Assembly (NCBI RefSeq): GCF_005491425.1
Contig: NZ_CP028083.1
Location: 1,760,001-1,824,000 of the forward strand
Length of the DNA stretch: 64,000 nt
Source: Lysinibacillus sp. SGAir0095
GTDB taxonomy: Bacteria > Bacillota > Bacilli > Bacillales_A > Planococcaceae
Direction of reading: 5' to 3'
Shown: piece by piece, positions 62,797 to 64,000 of the stretch
How the letters are laid out: each line of letters begins with the position of its first letter
How positions within the stretch are numbered: position 1 is the stretch's first letter
Translations under genes and position numbers: made by a program
The notes under the pieces: model-generated
Databases searched by the model: none
Told to the model about the DNA's origin: nothing
Seen by the model: the letters and a program-made list of their open reading frames with translations, nothing else

Positions 62797-64000
62797 AAAG
62801 TATCATGTTGTAGCAATCCCAATCAGAATTGTTGTGAATCGATTTGGAGACCATGATCCAAACGGCATGATGTATGTGTTGAAAGAGAATGAAAGTCTTG
62901 TAAAAAAGCAAGTAGATTTAAATCCTTTTTCAACAGTCGATTTAGTAGAACCGTTAGTAATTCGTGCAAACGTTGGAGATGAGATTGAAGTTTTATTTGA
63001 AAATCAACTACCATTCAACACAGGGATGCATATTCAAAATGCAGAGTATGATGTCTTTACTTCGGACGGGGCATTTGTCGGAATAAATCCAGATACTACA
63101 GTCCCTAAAGGAAAAACCATTCTATATAAATGGAAAGTGGATAATGAAGGAATTCATTTCTTCTCAGATTTAGGAAATCCATTAGCAAGCGAAAAGGGCA
63201 GTAATGTCCACGGTTTGTTCGGTGCGCTTTTTGTGGAACCACGGGGCTCATGGTGGACAGATCCAACTACCGGAAAACCGATAAACAGTGGGTTGTATGC
63301 GGATGTTCATAATCCCTTGTTACCTTCTTTCCGGGAATATGGCTGGTTTTTCCACGATGAAATGGAAGTGGATGACTTAACAGGGCAGGCACCAATTAGT
63401 CCGCATACACTTCAGCCAGAAGCTACGCATCTCGTAAATTATCGTGCGGAACCGATGAGAAATAGGCTGCGCCTCATTCAAGAAGGTGTAGTATGTCCGG
63501 ATTGCGAAGGAGAAGAAGTTCACCATGATTCCTGGGTATTTGGTGACCCGGATACTCCGATACTAAAAGCATATATAGGAGATCCCGTCAAGATACGTCT
63601 TGTACATGGAGGAGTTCAAGAAACCCATTCATTCCATTACCATGTGCATCAATGGTTATTTGATTCAAATGATATGGATTCAGTTATTCTTGATGTTCAA
63701 GCGATTTCACCTCAGGCTCAATATACAGTTACGCCGGCATATGGTGCTGGAAGTTTACATGGTGCCTTTGGAGACGTGATCATTCATTGTCACCTCTACC
63801 CACACTTTGGAGAGGGGATGTGGGGGATGCAGAGGATTTTTGATACCTTGCAAGATGGCAGTATGTGTTATCCAAATGGTGTAGAAATTAAGGCGCTGTT
63901 ACCTCTACCGGACAGACCATGTCCACCAAAACCAACTCCCGAAAACCCAGGTTTTCCAAACTTTATCCCTGGTATTCCAGGATTTAAAGCACCAAGACCA
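62789..64000 (+). CDS. mnxG: Multicopper Mn(II) oxidase MnxG, N-terminal part (runs off window)
   Basis: The frame from ATG 62789 stays open for 404 codons to the right edge; MnxG proteins have about 1200 residues. It starts MLRKYHVVAIPIRIVVNRFGDHDP. Copper motifs are H280-S-F-H283-Y-H285-V-H287 and H333-C334-H335...H339...M344, the HCHxxxHxxxxM type 1/3 site pattern of multicopper oxidases. The cupredoxin segment NVHGLFGALFVEPRGSWW lies before them, and a Pro/Gly-rich linker (PCPPKPTPENPGFPNFIPG) follows. MnxG oxidises Mn(II) to Mn(IV) oxide on the spore surface. The HCH site in the first third is typical of MnxG, which has several cupredoxin domains. Confidence 0.88.
   Translation, partial: MLRKYHVVAIPIRIVVNRFGDHDPNGMMYVLKENESLVKKQVDLNPFSTVDLVEPLVIRANVGDEIEVLFENQLPFNTGMHIQNAEYDVFTSDGAFVGINPDTTVPKGKTILYKWKVDNEGIHFFSDLGNPLASEKGSNVHGLFGALFVEPRGSWWTDPTTGKPINSGLYADVHNPLLPSFREYGWFFHDEMEVDDLTGQAPISPHTLQPEATHLVNYRAEPMRNRLRLIQEGVVCPDCEGEEVHHDSWVFGDPDTPILKAYIGDPVKIRLVHGGVQETHSFHYHVHQWLFDSNDMDSVILDVQAISPQAQYTVTPAYGAGSLHGAFGDVIIHCHLYPHFGEGMWGMQRIFDTLQDGSMCYPNGVEIKALLPLPDRPCPPKPTPENPGFPNFIPGIPGFKAPRP

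Overview
The window is chromosomal DNA from a low-GC, spore-forming Gram-positive bacterium of the Bacillales, most likely the Lysinibacillus/Solibacillus/Planococcaceae side rather than the B. subtilis group. Reasons: an AT-rich sequence with strong AGGAGG-type ribosome binding sites and many TTG/GTG starts; a type II pantothenate kinase; homologues of YpgQ, YpgR/CvfC, YfmR, YlxY and CsoR-CopZ-CopA; sigma-K-like promoter elements; and a spore-type Mn(II) oxidase locus. The genus is inference. I saw no rRNA, tRNA, insertion sequence, prophage or CRISPR array.

Layout. 0-10 kb: coenzyme A genes (3' end of coaW, a stand-alone coaB-like gene), an RNase HI-like protein, small acetyltransferase/oxidoreductase genes, a SEC-C protein, a two-gene operon of unknown function behind a near-ideal promoter with a LexA (SOS) box in its spacer, a membrane-anchored PstS-like protein and a cold-shock gene. 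10-21 kb: fhs, a short UvrA paralogue paired with an ABC exporter, a YtrA-type GntR/ABC operon, a secreted TIMP/NTR-like protein and a chemoreceptor. 21.5-27.2 kb: the complete ribose operon rbsRKDACB behind two LacI-type/cre-like operators 41 bp apart. 28.7-34.4 kb: an abgT-abgA-abgB locus for p-aminobenzoyl-glutamate (or a similar acylated amino acid), with a divergent regulator. 34.8-37.8 kb: yfmR and cvfC, then a 52-bp-period array of hairpin repeats.

38-48 kb: accessory genes (EamA, GNATs, a YdcZ-Crp-YdcZ cluster, VanW, PhzF, a frameshifted NIPSNAP gene) and, at 40.65-40.83 kb, a strongly folded candidate non-coding RNA. 48.6-51.8 kb: the copper efflux operon csoR-copZ-copA with CsoR-like palindromes. 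52-58.5 kb: ylxY, a YibE/YibF pair and topB.

58.5-64 kb: a spore-surface and metal locus. It holds a His/Cys-repeat protein, a CopC-CopD-like copper protein, a small membrane protein, an LSm-like coat candidate, and mnxE-mnxF-mnxG. The last is the multicopper Mn(II) oxidase complex, and mnxG runs off the right edge. Exact sigma-K-type -10 boxes (CATAnnnTA) lie before three of these genes. The joint picture is mother-cell expression of a copper-dependent Mn oxidase in the outer spore layer, with copper handling and metal-binding proteins nearby. That link is inference from gene order.
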